From IMG/VR virus record IMGVR_UViG_3300031788_000008, positions 1 to 64,000 of that record: DNA of 64,000 bases; one strand, written 5' to 3'. Of the stretch, positions 1-10,548 are shown in pieces. The DNA is from a virus. The notes under the pieces are model-generated. The model was not told the origin of the DNA. It worked only from the letters and a program-made list of their open reading frames with translations, and made no database searches. The position numbers and the translations under genes are program-made. Position 1 is the stretch's first letter. The number at the start of each line of letters is the position of its first letter.

Positions 1-360
1 TGGAAAGAGAGATTTCGCTCCACATCCCCGTATCAAAATTTGATTCTCAATAATGTACAACGAGGGCATACTTATGGAGCATGGGCTTCGGCTGCTACCA
101 CTTCACAAAATGGTACAACTACAGTATCATCGTTGGCTAATTTACCTCCATCAAATATACCAGGAACCAATATTTCTAGTGTTGGGTTTAGTACATTGAA
201 TAGTCAACCAGCTTTAGTCTCCCCATCTGTTGCGGCTGCTAATGTTAACAATACCCTGCCACAAGTAGCTCCTACATCCGTAGATAATATGGCAAATACA
301 TCTTTTCTTTTAAACCCCACTAGTGTGGCAGCGTCTAATTTTTATAACGGAGTTTCTTAA
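1..360 (+). CDS. 3' end of a tail-region gene (partial, unknown function)
   Basis: The frame is open to the left edge and ends at the TAA at 358-360, so the gene starts outside the window. The visible 119 codons open with a Trp/Arg/Tyr-containing stretch and then become a Ser/Thr/Ala/Asn-rich tail with no motif I recognise. An internal TTG at 40 could serve as a start but need not, because coding continues upstream of it. The stop abuts the ATG of the hub-like gene, so both are probably translated from one late mRNA. A tail or baseplate role is inferred from position only. Confidence 0.7.
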   Translation, partial: WKERFRSTSPYQNLILNNVQRGHTYGAWASAATTSQNGTTTVSSLANLPPSNIPGTNISSVGFSTLNSQPALVSPSVAAANVNNTLPQVAPTSVDNMANTSFLLNPTSVAASNFYNGVS

Positions 361-3300
361 ATGGCTATTCCAGTTCCATTTGATCCGAATAACGCAGTTA
401 CCGTTACAGGTACAGGTGCAACAGTAGAAACGCAGAATTCTACACTCCCGAATCAACTACCTATCTCCAATACATCACCTACAGGAGTTACGGGTACAGT
501 TCCATCCCAAACTCCGGCTACTACTATTAGAAATTTGTCCCAAAGTTGTCAAGAAAGAGAAATAATCAAGACCGCTCCCGATGTTATTGTGTATTTAGAG
601 GGAACCCCCTATTTGACAAATTACTTTATCGACGATCCAAAAACCAAAGCTAGTAGTACTTTAGTGAATTTTAATGACCATGTCACAGCATTCAACGCTT
701 CTTATGATACAGATATAATGGTACCCAACGCCACTATCGGTTTGCAGGTTCCAAATTTTTTAAGGTACTTGTATAAAATGCCTGGTGGTAACAATCTTTT
801 AGAAACTATGATGCAGGTACAAGTATATGCTAAAGGATATTACTTAGCATCAAACGGAGATACAGTATATCGCCGGGTTTTCAAGGGAATTACATCTCAC
901 ATAAGTTATAACGATAATGGAAAAACTCTGGAGATATCAATTCAATGTCAAGGGTCAATGCACTTACTTGAAAAGATGCAAATTAATGTTCACCCATCTG
1001 CAATGGCAGCGGCAACTTTAGGGAGTATGTTAACCTGGCAGCAAAGTATTTTTGGAGATAATAATTGTTTTACTATCTTAGCAAAAGCTTTCACAACAGG
1101 TTTTCAATCGGATGGATTTCAAGCTAGTTCAGTTAGGAGCACAGATGGAGGTTATTTAACTCCAAGTGATATGTTTTATTCCGCTGTTACTAGAGGTTAC
1201 ATGGCGAAATGGCAAGCCATTTTGATGAATATGATTAAAGATGTACATATTTATGGGCCAGACAAAGATACTTTAGGGCAATTAGATCAATTACAAGAAG
1301 ATGAAAATAAAGGGAAGATGGACAAAGATAAGAAGTATGCTAGTGTTACATCTCATCCCGTAAAAACTTTTACTGAAACGATTACTGATAACTCCCCTTA
1401 TTATAAAAAAATACAACAATTTTTACCTTTTAGAACTCCCGCTAGTTTACAGCTTACTGAGAGTGTTATTGTTAATAGATTGGATCTTATTCGTGAAGTA
1501 GTTAAGAAGATGGATTTTGAAGCATATCAAGATATTGATGGTAAGATTATTATCAAACCACCTTTGTACAATCTGGATGTCACAAACTTAGGTACTCGGT
1601 CTAAACAAACTAGTTCCAGCCCTCAAAATTTTGACAGTTTAGTTCAATCATCTATATCTACTGCACTTAGTGGAGGCTCGACGCCAACAACAACTACCTC
1701 TAGTAATTCAGTGTCTGCTAGTAGCATTAATCCACCATCTACTAGCAATAGTATGACGAATCCTCTGACTCAAATTTACCCGCAAAATAACCCTTTTGTG
1801 GTTTATTTATCAGAAATGTTAACAGAACAGGAAACAGAAGATCAAAGCGCCATTCGACGCACGCGCACCACTATAACAGGAAATATTATGCCGTGGCAGG
1901 GGAACAATTTTCCGGCACCCGCAAAGCCAGTAGCGGAGTATATTGATGTCACAAAACTAGCAAAGTTTGGTCTTAGGGAAGAACCCATGCAGCAAGTACC
2001 CTGGCTTACAATGGGAGACAAATATACTCTATTCGCTCACGCTGCCGCAGAAACAGCTAGGACAAATAGAGGGTACCGTACTTACTCGTTTACTATTCCC
2101 ATGCGCCCTGAATTGAAATTGGGATTCCCCGTATTTATACCCCACAAAGATATGTACGCATACATAAAATCTGTAGCTATAAATTATCAGGTTGGGGGGT
2201 CAGCTACAATGTCCATAGTATGTGATACAGTCCGACCTAGAGTTTTGGTTAAGACAGCTCAAACATCTACTACGGGCAATGTTAGTAATTCACCGGCCAC
2301 AAAATTTTCCGCTTATACCACAGCCCCTAATTTAATTTATATGTGGACAAATAATCCAGTCGCAGCTACGGTGTTTGATCCCGCGCAACCCCAAAGTTAC
2401 AATCAATATATTCAACAAACCGCTGGGGGTAATCAAAATACAAACACTAATATGACAAGTGAGCTAAATGTATCTCAATCTTTACCCGCTGTTACGAAAA
2501 ACATTGACGGAACAAAATTTGGTCCAACAGATCAACAAATAAAAGTGTATTCTTATCTATCCACTACCTTAGCAACAACCGTAGGTAATAAAGCCAGTAC
2601 TCCTACATCTACTTATGTTATCGTAAATGATACGGGGTATTTTAATGGAAGAGCAAAAGACCCAAATTATCCAGGCCGACCAGCGGATGGAGATTATGTA
2701 AAGGATATTTGTGGTAATCCAAATTCTGTTATTCCTTACACAGATGATAAAGGATATGAATTAATATCCCCATTTCCATGGGGGAGATGGAAAGATCTCA
2801 ACACAATCATCAGTGAAATAACCGAACAGGGGTGGATTAATATTCCTCAGACTAACGGGTTAAATGGGCAAGATTTACAAGATGAGACAACTTTTCAAAG
2901 TACGGAGGCTTTTTTGTTTGCTGGTTTAGGTACTCCAACGGCTACAAGTGACCCATCGACTATGTTATCCACGGCCATGGCTACCCAACAAAGTACAAAT
3001 ACTACACCTACATCGGTTTCACCAGCTTCAGCATCAGCTCCAAATTCACCGAATACCGGGGGAAATTCGACAAATACCATACAACCAGATGTTACTGTAA
3101 TAGTATTAGATTACAGTCAACCAGGTTCTAATAGTAATTTGTTAAATGCAGCTCAACCAGAAAACGCCTTGGCCGCTAGTTTAGTTAGCGCTAAAAACGC
3201 TGGATTGGCCGAACAGCAGCTAGTTAGCGTATTAGTATCTGGGACTGTAGCTCCAATCCCAGCGGTGCAAGAACAATTATTAATTGCTCAAAACAGTGCG

Positions 3301-3465
3301 GCTAATGCACAGCAGTCATTTGCTACACTGACCTTACCAGGGGGATCCGCAAATGCTGGGGGACTTACTACAACTAAGGTTACAGCTTCAACTAGTACTA
3401 TAGCTCAAACTTTGGGTCCAGCGCAAACTACAACGAGTAATTTACCAGTAGATATAACACCATAA
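361..3465 (+). CDS. Baseplate hub-like tail protein (gpD/gp27-type fold suspected)
   Basis: A protein of 1034 residues. Around residues 173-203 it has the pattern YRRVFKGITSH..YND..KTLEISIQCQG, and around 581-619 the pattern MRPELKLGFPVFIP....YIKSV followed by a short beta hairpin. Both resemble phage late-control D / baseplate hub proteins, which form the ring around the tail spike. The N-terminal 60 residues and the last 250 are Ser/Thr/Ala/Asn-rich and probably disordered or fibrous, so the protein is much longer than a minimal hub. The ATG follows the previous stop directly, and the spike-like gene starts 2 nt after its stop, which is the usual hub-spike order. The hub call is a family-level inference; the exact homologue is unknown. 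Confidence 0.55.
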   Translation: MAIPVPFDPNNAVTVTGTGATVETQNSTLPNQLPISNTSPTGVTGTVPSQTPATTIRNLSQSCQEREIIKTAPDVIVYLEGTPYLTNYFIDDPKTKASSTLVNFNDHVTAFNASYDTDIMVPNATIGLQVPNFLRYLYKMPGGNNLLETMMQVQVYAKGYYLASNGDTVYRRVFKGITSHISYNDNGKTLEISIQCQGSMHLLEKMQINVHPSAMAAATLGSMLTWQQSIFGDNNCFTILAKAFTTGFQSDGFQASSVRSTDGGYLTPSDMFYSAVTRGYMAKWQAILMNMIKDVHIYGPDKDTLGQLDQLQEDENKGKMDKDKKYASVTSHPVKTFTETITDNSPYYKKIQQFLPFRTPASLQLTESVIVNRLDLIREVVKKMDFEAYQDIDGKIIIKPPLYNLDVTNLGTRSKQTSSSPQNFDSLVQSSISTALSGGSTPTTTTSSNSVSASSINPPSTSNSMTNPLTQIYPQNNPFVVYLSEMLTEQETEDQSAIRRTRTTITGNIMPWQGNNFPAPAKPVAEYIDVTKLAKFGLREEPMQQVPWLTMGDKYTLFAHAAAETARTNRGYRTYSFTIPMRPELKLGFPVFIPHKDMYAYIKSVAINYQVGGSATMSIVCDTVRPRVLVKTAQTSTTGNVSNSPATKFSAYTTAPNLIYMWTNNPVAATVFDPAQPQSYNQYIQQTAGGNQNTNTNMTSELNVSQSLPAVTKNIDGTKFGPTDQQIKVYSYLSTTLATTVGNKASTPTSTYVIVNDTGYFNGRAKDPNYPGRPADGDYVKDICGNPNSVIPYTDDKGYELISPFPWGRWKDLNTIISEITEQGWINIPQTNGLNGQDLQDETTFQSTEAFLFAGLGTPTATSDPSTMLSTAMATQQSTNTTPTSVSPASASAPNSPNTGGNSTNTIQPDVTVIVLDYSQPGSNSNLLNAAQPENALAASLVSAKNAGLAEQQLVSVLVSGTVAPIPAVQEQLLIAQNSAANAQQSFATLTLPGGSANAGGLTTTKVTASTSTIAQTLGPAQTTTSNLPVDITP

Positions 3466-3466
3466 T

Positions 3467-5851
3467 ATGCCGCTACTAAGAAAAAATACGGATTTTTATC
3501 CACCTACATCATTTGAAAGAACAAATGAAAGCCTCCACCGCGATATTTTCATTGTAGAAGTTCTTACTGTTGACTATGAGCGTAAAGTAATGACAGTAGA
3601 AGATGTCAAAGATGGCCTTATTTATGGTAATGTTCAAGTATTTCCATCCGCGTCCACTTCATCACAAGGATACGATATGGTAATGCCCGAACAAGGTTCT
3701 ATGGGAATTGCTTGTAATTTTGCTTACGATAAAGGTTTTCGTCAGGTGATGATAATTAGCTGGATTCATATGGATAGGTATCTTGGGATAGATGCTGTTG
3801 GGGTTAGACAAATATCCGGCACCCGAATCCAAGGTTATAGCGACCGTCTGAGAGGTGTATATCGAAAGGCGTTCCCAGGGCAAAAAACATCAGCTTATAC
3901 AGGTGGGGCGTCAGAAAAGGTGGATACCGGCTGGGATAGACAAGCAGCCGATTATAGCAGAGATAAAACGGATGCGGATAAGCGTCAATGGACTCAGATA
4001 GCGGCCCGTAGGGTCTCCTATACCGATGCTGGGGTATCTTTTGAGGGGTCAGTGAATCGCCCTCTGGCATCAAATTTAATCCCTGTGATTCTCCCAGATG
4101 GGACAATGGAATATGTAGCCTACCTGCAACCCGGAGCCCAACCATCAGATCGATATGTTAGCGGGAAGCAGGATGTAATTCCTTTCGCTGAACACACAGA
4201 ATTGACGCAGGAATTCTCTCTTGATTATCCCATGCCTTATGAAGTATTACAGACCAGTTTGTTTAACACCGTATTAGGTTCTACCGCAGACCCATGGGCA
4301 CGCACTAAGGTAACCTCTCCCAGCGGTCAAGTAGCTTACGATAACGAAACTTACATGATTACCCAGACTTGGGATGATCCGTTTGATGATAGAGCAAAAG
4401 CCGTGGGTCCAACACTTAATGAAGGACCTACCCCGCAACGTAGAGCTTTTATTGTAGAAAAATCTCAAGGCACCTTGGTTGGATATAATATTTTTGACCA
4501 GGCAACTTACGGTCATGTGTTGAAGCCTGTTCTATTCCCTTATAATTACTGCGGGCGTTTTGGAGCAGATGTGGAATCAGGATATTTGCCAGTTGTGGAT
4601 TCCGCGGATCATGAAGAAGCTCGTTTAGCAGCATCTTGTCTAGCAATACGATTCCCTTATGACCAAAACACTACGCGATTGGATGTAACGAAAGAGGGTT
4701 TTATCAGCTTGGAAATCGGATCGACTTTACCTAAAGAAAATATTCTAAAGCATTGGCAAGGTGGATATGAACACCCCCACGGTGCTGGCCGTTCTTTAGA
4801 AGCGCACCTTGTAGGTAGTGCAAAAATTGTTATCGGTAAAAATAGAGATGAAGAAGATGCTTTGGACGCTCAAATTTTAGGGCAATCTGTAATTCGTCTA
4901 GGGGCGGATGATGCATCTCTTCCGAATTCTCGTCGCACAGTACAGACTCAAATTCGAAGTAATGGAGATATTCCGGCGACTCGTACTTTACAGTTCTGGA
5001 CCGAACACAAATTGAATCCAGGGGACGCCGGTAGCCTAACTATGAAAACGGGTGCTGAGAATATATCTCTTCGCGCTGCTACGGATGGAGGCGCTGTACT
5101 ACGCTTGGGGGCTAAGAATCCAGCATCTTTACGCCGTCATTTGATTAATGGGTACTCCGATGGTCCTGGTAAAACCGCTTATCCAGAATCTCCTACAGGA
5201 CCTTATGGCGGAGGTACTGATTGTGGGGAACCTTTCCATGGTCGCATAGACTCCAAGAGCCCGGGTCGTCCCACCTACGGAGCCGGGGATAATATTTATC
5301 GGTTCCATGATCTTACTCAAGTAGGAACACCCCCGCCAAATTCGGGGACAACTGACTTTAATCCTTTTCCCCCATACGCATGGAGTGGTTCTCCAGTAAT
5401 CAACATGGATGCTCATGGGCAATCTCTTGATTTGCATGCTGTGCGAGATGCTTTATTGCGTTTGGGTTCAAATCCAGATTCTGGGCAATCGTTGCTTTTA
5501 GACTTAGCCGGTGGAATAGTTGCAGCACTGGGAAAAGACAATCAGGGGCGTTCTATTACCGCGGCCTTAGACGGCGGGATTGAGATTACTATACTTCCTA
5601 ACGCACAAGGAAAAGCCATGCGATTAAATATTATTGGTGATGTTGACATCTCTCATAAAGGGCACCTTCAGTACAACTGTGGGGGAGATATAATTACAGA
5701 ATGTACAACAGCGAGAAGTATTGTAAAAACAGATCGTATTGAAACACAGATGAATGCGATTAGTGCTTCTCTTGTTAGCGATAAGAGAGAAGCTCCAAAT
5801 TCTGTGGATAATAATGGACTTTATGTCAGCAATGAAAATCAAATTTCTTGA
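3467..5851 (+). CDS. Baseplate central spike / cell-puncturing protein (gp5/VgrG-like)
   Basis: A protein of 794 residues. The N-terminal ~110 residues look like the OB-fold of gp5/gpV/VgrG spikes: short beta strands with E.GSMGIACNFAYDKGFRQVMIISW. The middle is a long beta-rich domain. Residues ~480-780 contain repeated short strands such as VIRLGADD, VLRLGAKN, LLRLGSNPDSGQSLLLDLAGG and SITAALDGGIEI, the register expected of the intertwined trimeric beta-helix that forms the membrane-piercing needle. No lysozyme domain is visible inside it, unlike T4 gp5; a separate lysozyme lies at 11547-11975. It follows the hub-like gene by 1 nt, supporting a hub-spike pair. Confidence 0.65.
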   Translation: MPLLRKNTDFYPPTSFERTNESLHRDIFIVEVLTVDYERKVMTVEDVKDGLIYGNVQVFPSASTSSQGYDMVMPEQGSMGIACNFAYDKGFRQVMIISWIHMDRYLGIDAVGVRQISGTRIQGYSDRLRGVYRKAFPGQKTSAYTGGASEKVDTGWDRQAADYSRDKTDADKRQWTQIAARRVSYTDAGVSFEGSVNRPLASNLIPVILPDGTMEYVAYLQPGAQPSDRYVSGKQDVIPFAEHTELTQEFSLDYPMPYEVLQTSLFNTVLGSTADPWARTKVTSPSGQVAYDNETYMITQTWDDPFDDRAKAVGPTLNEGPTPQRRAFIVEKSQGTLVGYNIFDQATYGHVLKPVLFPYNYCGRFGADVESGYLPVVDSADHEEARLAASCLAIRFPYDQNTTRLDVTKEGFISLEIGSTLPKENILKHWQGGYEHPHGAGRSLEAHLVGSAKIVIGKNRDEEDALDAQILGQSVIRLGADDASLPNSRRTVQTQIRSNGDIPATRTLQFWTEHKLNPGDAGSLTMKTGAENISLRAATDGGAVLRLGAKNPASLRRHLINGYSDGPGKTAYPESPTGPYGGGTDCGEPFHGRIDSKSPGRPTYGAGDNIYRFHDLTQVGTPPPNSGTTDFNPFPPYAWSGSPVINMDAHGQSLDLHAVRDALLRLGSNPDSGQSLLLDLAGGIVAALGKDNQGRSITAALDGGIEITILPNAQGKAMRLNIIGDVDISHKGHLQYNCGGDIITECTTARSIVKTDRIETQMNAISASLVSDKREAPNSVDNNGLYVSNENQIS

Positions 5852-5938
5852 AAAGATAAGGGGATATAGTGGAGACAGCCTACTCTTTCAAGACGAGCAG
5901 AATACGGCGTGCTTAAACGTAAGGCAGAGAGAATATAA

Positions 5939-8900
5939 ATGGGCAGCATACCAGGACTAACACAGGCAGAAAATAACGCGCTTTTGTGGCCGATCAAAGC
6001 CAAAGGACAAGTGAATCGTTTAAATCCTCTTGGGGATCCTACGATTGAGCAATACTACCACTCTGCCATGGAGCAAGGTCGTTTCCTAGAAAAAAGTATA
6101 GCTGACGCTAATAACTGGATTCTTCAGAAAAAACAACAAGCCTTAAAGTACATTCAAACCTACACCCATATGAATTCTTTAGCTGTAGACGGACAGCTCC
6201 AACACGGTCCTCGTGCGGTTAAATACATCGCGGACTCTATCAGTATCCTAAAAACTGTAGCCCAATTTGAAAAAGAAATTACTGGACTTGCTCAAGCAAT
6301 TCAGCAGAACCTTACTATGCTTCTGTCTATTGAACAAAGCATGCTGCAAATGGTTCAGACTAATTCAAATGCTTTAGCAAATTTGCTGAACAATGTTTGT
6401 AACTGGGGACTGCCAGCTCGTCCATCAATCCCCAATCTTTTACCTGAGGGTATGTGGAATTGGAACGGTTTTAATTTTGCTCCGTTAGCTAATTTTGCTA
6501 AAGCGTTTGCTACGCCTCCATCATTCAATTTCAATTTTTCTTTCAGTCAATGTTCGTTGTCTATTCCTGGATTATTTAATTCAGGGGCATTGGGGAATAA
6601 TATTCCGATATCTGTTACGACTAATAGTGGATTAATGCTCGGTACGGCGCAGTATATTCCACCTTTAGGGGGTTCTTCATCCTCAGCACCAGGGGCATCC
6701 CCAGTTTATGGACCTACATTTAATCCTAATACATCAATGAATGGAGCGGTACCCGACCCCCATACTATTGTTGATAATTATTTAATGCCCGCAGCTACTT
6801 ACATGAACAACATTGTATCCATTACACCGGTGTTGAGAGGGGATACAGTAGAACCTACAGATGCTGATTACTCAAACCCCAATTATACAGTTAGGGCAGC
6901 AGGGTTGCGCAAAGACCTAATTCATTTCATCACATTAGGTAATATCGTAGCCAATAATTATGATCCGTTTATAACCAGCGCGTGGATTTTATACCTCAAT
7001 GCTACGCACATCGGGCGGGGTGGCAATTGGTTACCAAATTTTGAATCCGTGTACGAACAATACATTCAACCGTCCATCACTTATTTGCAGAACACTCCTG
7101 TGCCTTACAATAATGTCAGTGGAAATGGTGTAGAGTACATGAGTATTTGGGGAACTACAGTAGCATACCAAGTAAATGACGTGGTAACTTACAATGGAAA
7201 TTTGTATATAGCTCTGCAAATCAATACAGGGTATGAACCAGACACGAATCCCACATACTGGCAGACACCTATTCCTCTAAATACTGTGTATGAAAACGCC
7301 CCAAACAACATACCTCTGATCGCTACCCTTAACAGCTTAAGTTTAGGAGATAGAAATACGCTGCTGTGGAAACTTTCATATATCGAAGCTTCTTTATTAG
7401 GTTACACCAGAAATCAAACATGGGATGCTTATCAAAACGCCAATTACCTTTCGAATGTAACTGGATCAGATTTGGATTACACACCTACGGCTATTTCAAC
7501 TACAACTAGCACTTTGATTTTAGGAGAGGGTGTAGCAGATTTTCCTACGCCTATTACATTCCCTAGTTCTATGACAGTGCAATTGAACGCTGTCATAGCA
7601 GCCGCAACTATAAATATTCAAAACGATGTTGGATATCTATCAGTTCGTTTGGGGAACCGGTACACTTACAATCAGTTTGCACAAGCAACCTTAGTCGATA
7701 GATTTAGCCAGTTTTGGCGCGATTTTGCTACCAATCTTAAAATTCTTCTGGCTCAAGATCCTTATCTTGTTCAATTTGTAATCACATATTTTGGTACATT
7801 GAACGGAGCCTTAAACCCCCTAGCTGATGCTACGGCATATAACGCCCTACAAGTAGACACTTCGAGTAGAAATCGATCCTGGACGCCTGGAACCCCCTTG
7901 CTGAGTATCCCAATCGCACCTATAGTATCCTACACTGACAATGGTTCTCCCCCATCTACAGGGGGTTGGATCAATCCTCCAATAGATTTTGACCCTAATA
8001 CTTTTCTTGCACGCCCCGATGTACAGGGACAACCTATTCCAGTGCAGATGGCCATGCTACGTACAAACATAAGCTACGCCGCCCTACAAACTTTCAAAAA
8101 CAACTTCCAAAATGAAATTGCGGGACAAATTGCAAATGCTCAAAGTATCTTGGCACAATCCCAACAAATAGGGTTTCATGTGACGGCTGTGAATGATACC
8201 ACAACCGTACCCTCGGGGGCGAGTATTCCTGTTCTATTTGATGACAGTACAAATTCAGCTTTGGGGGATTACGATTACACGGGAAATGTAACTAATCCCA
8301 CTACTTTTACAATTCAAGCCGCAGGTGATTATGCTGGTTATGGACAATTGGATTGGGTTGCGACAGTTGCCGGAACTTATAATGTTACGATAAATCAAAA
8401 CGGTGTTGGAATATTTACTACATCTGTAACTACGACATCAGCCAATGCAAGTTTAACATTGCCATTTTCGTTTGCGGGTAGTTTTGCTCAAGGAGATGTG
8501 GTGCAAGTTATCGCCAATCAAGATAATGGGGTACCCCAAAATGTTATACCCCAGAGTTTTTTTAGCCTGGTTCAAACAGGAGCTCAAACTACTAGCAGCG
8601 GTTCTCCTCCTGTAACTCCTAGTGATACTACCACCATGTTTACTATGGTTAATTCCTTACCCACTTGGGTAAGCAGTCCCGTACCCGCGGCTACGGTTGT
8701 ACAAGTTATTCAACCAAATGGAAATGTAGTACCAGTGGATCCATTTGTTCCTGGTGTTTCTTTAATTCAAATCACGAACCCTAATGTGGTTATGATTACT
8801 GTAGATACTACACATCATTTCTTTATGGGGCAATTGATAGTATTTTCTGGGTTTGATGCAGCCAGCTTTGTTAATAATCAAGTCGCTCTTATTACCGGAA

Positions 8901-9295
8901 TTACAACAAATACATTTACAGCTACCTTTATTTCATATACTCACGCGAGTTACGGTCCAGCATCAGACACAGGGAATGTGTATTTAGCGATTGATGATTC
9001 CGGATCAATTTTATCTCCGAATCCTGATGGAATTACAATCGCTTCCGCAGCTGCGGGGAGTATGGTAAGTGTTAATACGATTTACGGAGAATCGGTGCAG
9101 ATACCAGGTCTTACTTTAACTGTTGGACAACCTGTTTATGCGGGGTTGAATGGTGTATTGACTCAAGACTATACAACTCTCATCACTCAAGTAGGGTGGG
9201 TAATGTATATAGGAATGGCCATACCTGGAACTTTAACATTACCGCAGACTGATACTATACTTTACGAGCCGCACATTCCAACAATATATATATAG
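5939..9295 (+). CDS. Large tail/fibre-like structural protein with sugar-binding-like module
   Basis: A protein of 1118 residues. Residues ~1-150 are helical, with Gln/Ala-rich heptad-like segments. Residues ~400-444 match the chitin-binding type 3 (CBM5/12) pattern: IWGTTVAYQVNDVVTYNG, then a Tyr, an NTGYEP segment and YW. Residues ~943-1019 contain a beta module found in several other tail proteins here (TFTA plus a DTG turn). The rest is Asn/Thr/Ser-rich. The start ATG at 5939 is 87 nt after the spike stop; that gap has no convincing gene. It ends 3 nt before the convergent minus-strand gene, with no obvious terminator between them. A receptor-binding or baseplate-fibre role is inferred. 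Confidence 0.5.
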   Translation: MGSIPGLTQAENNALLWPIKAKGQVNRLNPLGDPTIEQYYHSAMEQGRFLEKSIADANNWILQKKQQALKYIQTYTHMNSLAVDGQLQHGPRAVKYIADSISILKTVAQFEKEITGLAQAIQQNLTMLLSIEQSMLQMVQTNSNALANLLNNVCNWGLPARPSIPNLLPEGMWNWNGFNFAPLANFAKAFATPPSFNFNFSFSQCSLSIPGLFNSGALGNNIPISVTTNSGLMLGTAQYIPPLGGSSSSAPGASPVYGPTFNPNTSMNGAVPDPHTIVDNYLMPAATYMNNIVSITPVLRGDTVEPTDADYSNPNYTVRAAGLRKDLIHFITLGNIVANNYDPFITSAWILYLNATHIGRGGNWLPNFESVYEQYIQPSITYLQNTPVPYNNVSGNGVEYMSIWGTTVAYQVNDVVTYNGNLYIALQINTGYEPDTNPTYWQTPIPLNTVYENAPNNIPLIATLNSLSLGDRNTLLWKLSYIEASLLGYTRNQTWDAYQNANYLSNVTGSDLDYTPTAISTTTSTLILGEGVADFPTPITFPSSMTVQLNAVIAAATINIQNDVGYLSVRLGNRYTYNQFAQATLVDRFSQFWRDFATNLKILLAQDPYLVQFVITYFGTLNGALNPLADATAYNALQVDTSSRNRSWTPGTPLLSIPIAPIVSYTDNGSPPSTGGWINPPIDFDPNTFLARPDVQGQPIPVQMAMLRTNISYAALQTFKNNFQNEIAGQIANAQSILAQSQQIGFHVTAVNDTTTVPSGASIPVLFDDSTNSALGDYDYTGNVTNPTTFTIQAAGDYAGYGQLDWVATVAGTYNVTINQNGVGIFTTSVTTTSANASLTLPFSFAGSFAQGDVVQVIANQDNGVPQNVIPQSFFSLVQTGAQTTSSGSPPVTPSDTTTMFTMVNSLPTWVSSPVPAATVVQVIQPNGNVVPVDPFVPGVSLIQITNPNVVMITVDTTHHFFMGQLIVFSGFDAASFVNNQVALITGITTNTFTATFISYTHASYGPASDTGNVYLAIDDSGSILSPNPDGITIASAAAGSMVSVNTIYGESVQIPGLTLTVGQPVYAGLNGVLTQDYTTLITQVGWVMYIGMAIPGTLTLPQTDTILYEPHIPTIYI

Positions 9296-9298
9296 TAA

Positions 9299-10435
9299 TC
9301 AGTATTCATATCCAATTAGAGTAAAAGTGACATTTGCGGTTGTTGTATCACTCAACTGACTGATACCAATTTCTTGTCCCCCGGCAATCTCTAAACCATC
9401 TGGAATACTAATCTCTCCGTAGCCCGCGTTGTTTGTTACACCAGAAGTACTTAGTAACAATCCAAGAACAACCGGAGAAGAAGCATTTACAGTGCTCGCT
9501 GATCGTATACGCAATTTCACATATTCTACAACAGAACTAGGTTCTTGAATTGACGCGCAAAAAGACTGTATTCGTAAAGTTTTCCCAGTTGTCACAGTAT
9601 AAGTAGTAGCTGGAGAACTAACGGTTCCTGCGCGATTGGCACCAACATTAATCAAAGTCTCGGATGTAGTGGTAGCGATAGAATCAATAAACCATACGCA
9701 ATAAACCCTTCCTGTATCTTTGTATTCTATTACAAAAAGATTTTTATTTGTATCTAAAAATAAAGGTTCCAGTACATTACTAGCGTTTTGCCCCATCGCT
9801 ACTGTGCCTGTAGGTGTGGTTACGGATGCTCCAGCGGTGTATTGGGTTCCTCCCCCACCCCCTGAATCTACGATTACATGCTGAGCACTGGGAAAAACAA
9901 CTGTGGCGTTTAAACCGGCCGCTGCGGGTTGAGATACAATAAGATCGCCGTCACCATTCACTGAGATATTAAGCATAGCCCCGGCAGCATCCACTCCAGC
10001 GACTAAAACGGGATTAACTGTAGTTGCACTTGTACCCGCAGCTTGAATTCCCTGCACTAAAGGATCAGCCCAAACAGCCGTTGCATTACCTGGTTGCGAA
10101 ATGGGGATTTGTCCAGCATGGGTTAGGATTCCAATAATTGGTATGCCATTGATCTCTGTGGCGTTGATGACACCAGAGCCAGTAGGGCCTAAAGTAGCAC
10201 CAGAGCCTACAACTAGATTCGCTGTGGTGTTTATCCCACTGAGAATTCCATTAAATGCTATGGATCCCGTGGGGGAAATGAGGGTAGGGTCAATAATTCC
10301 CAACGCATTTAAAGAGACGATTTTACCTGAATCTGCAACGCCGCTACTGGTGACTACCACCCCCACTAGCTGTTCTTTTGACGGACCGCCAGGAACAGAT
10401 TGGGTTATCGAGAAAGTTTTATAAACATCAGGCAC
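9299..10435 (-). CDS. Putative tail fibre / receptor-binding protein on the minus strand
   Basis: A protein of 378 residues starting at a GTG, with a GAGGA ribosome site 7 nt upstream. It is rich in Gly, Thr, Ser and Val. A flexible N-terminal half leads to a Gly5 run near the middle, then a C-terminal beta-rich domain of about 160 residues ending in a Tyr-Glu-Tyr motif. This layout is typical of trimeric fibre tips, but I recognise no specific family. The gene points against all its large neighbours and ends 3 nt from the converging stop at 9295. Its promoter must lie in 10436-10500, where I see no clear minus-strand -35/-10 pair. Confidence 0.45.
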   Translation of the reverse strand: MPDVYKTFSITQSVPGGPSKEQLVGVVVTSSGVADSGKIVSLNALGIIDPTLISPTGSIAFNGILSGINTTANLVVGSGATLGPTGSGVINATEINGIPIIGILTHAGQIPISQPGNATAVWADPLVQGIQAAGTSATTVNPVLVAGVDAAGAMLNISVNGDGDLIVSQPAAAGLNATVVFPSAQHVIVDSGGGGGTQYTAGASVTTPTGTVAMGQNASNVLEPLFLDTNKNLFVIEYKDTGRVYCVWFIDSIATTTSETLINVGANRAGTVSSPATTYTVTTGKTLRIQSFCASIQEPSSVVEYVKLRIRSASTVNASSPVVLGLLLSTSGVTNNAGYGEISIPDGLEIAGGQEIGISQLSDTTTANVTFTLIGYEY

Positions 10436-10511
10436 AATTTTATCCTCGTTTAAAGAAATGAATAGTCAAGCTACATTAAGTTGTTGAAAATAAAGACATT
10501 CAAATAAAATA

Positions 10512-10541
10512 TTGACAATTTTCCCCATTTTAGGGTATTAT
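10512..10541 (+). promoter_or_regulatory. Sigma70-type promoter for the secreted lytic-like gene
   Basis: TTGACA at 10512-10517 and TATTAT at 10536-10541, separated by 18 nt, with the -10 preceded by G and followed by A (GTATTATA). The same -10 appears at 44171, 59384 and 61705. Transcription would begin near 10548, leaving a leader of about 140 nt before the ATG at 10690. Confidence 0.7.
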
Positions 10542-10548
10542 ATTCGAT

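Noticed and set aside
5754-5960. A 68-codon frame across the spike end and the following gap
   Set aside because: It overlaps the spike end and the next start, lacks a good ribosome site and has no coding character outside the overlaps.
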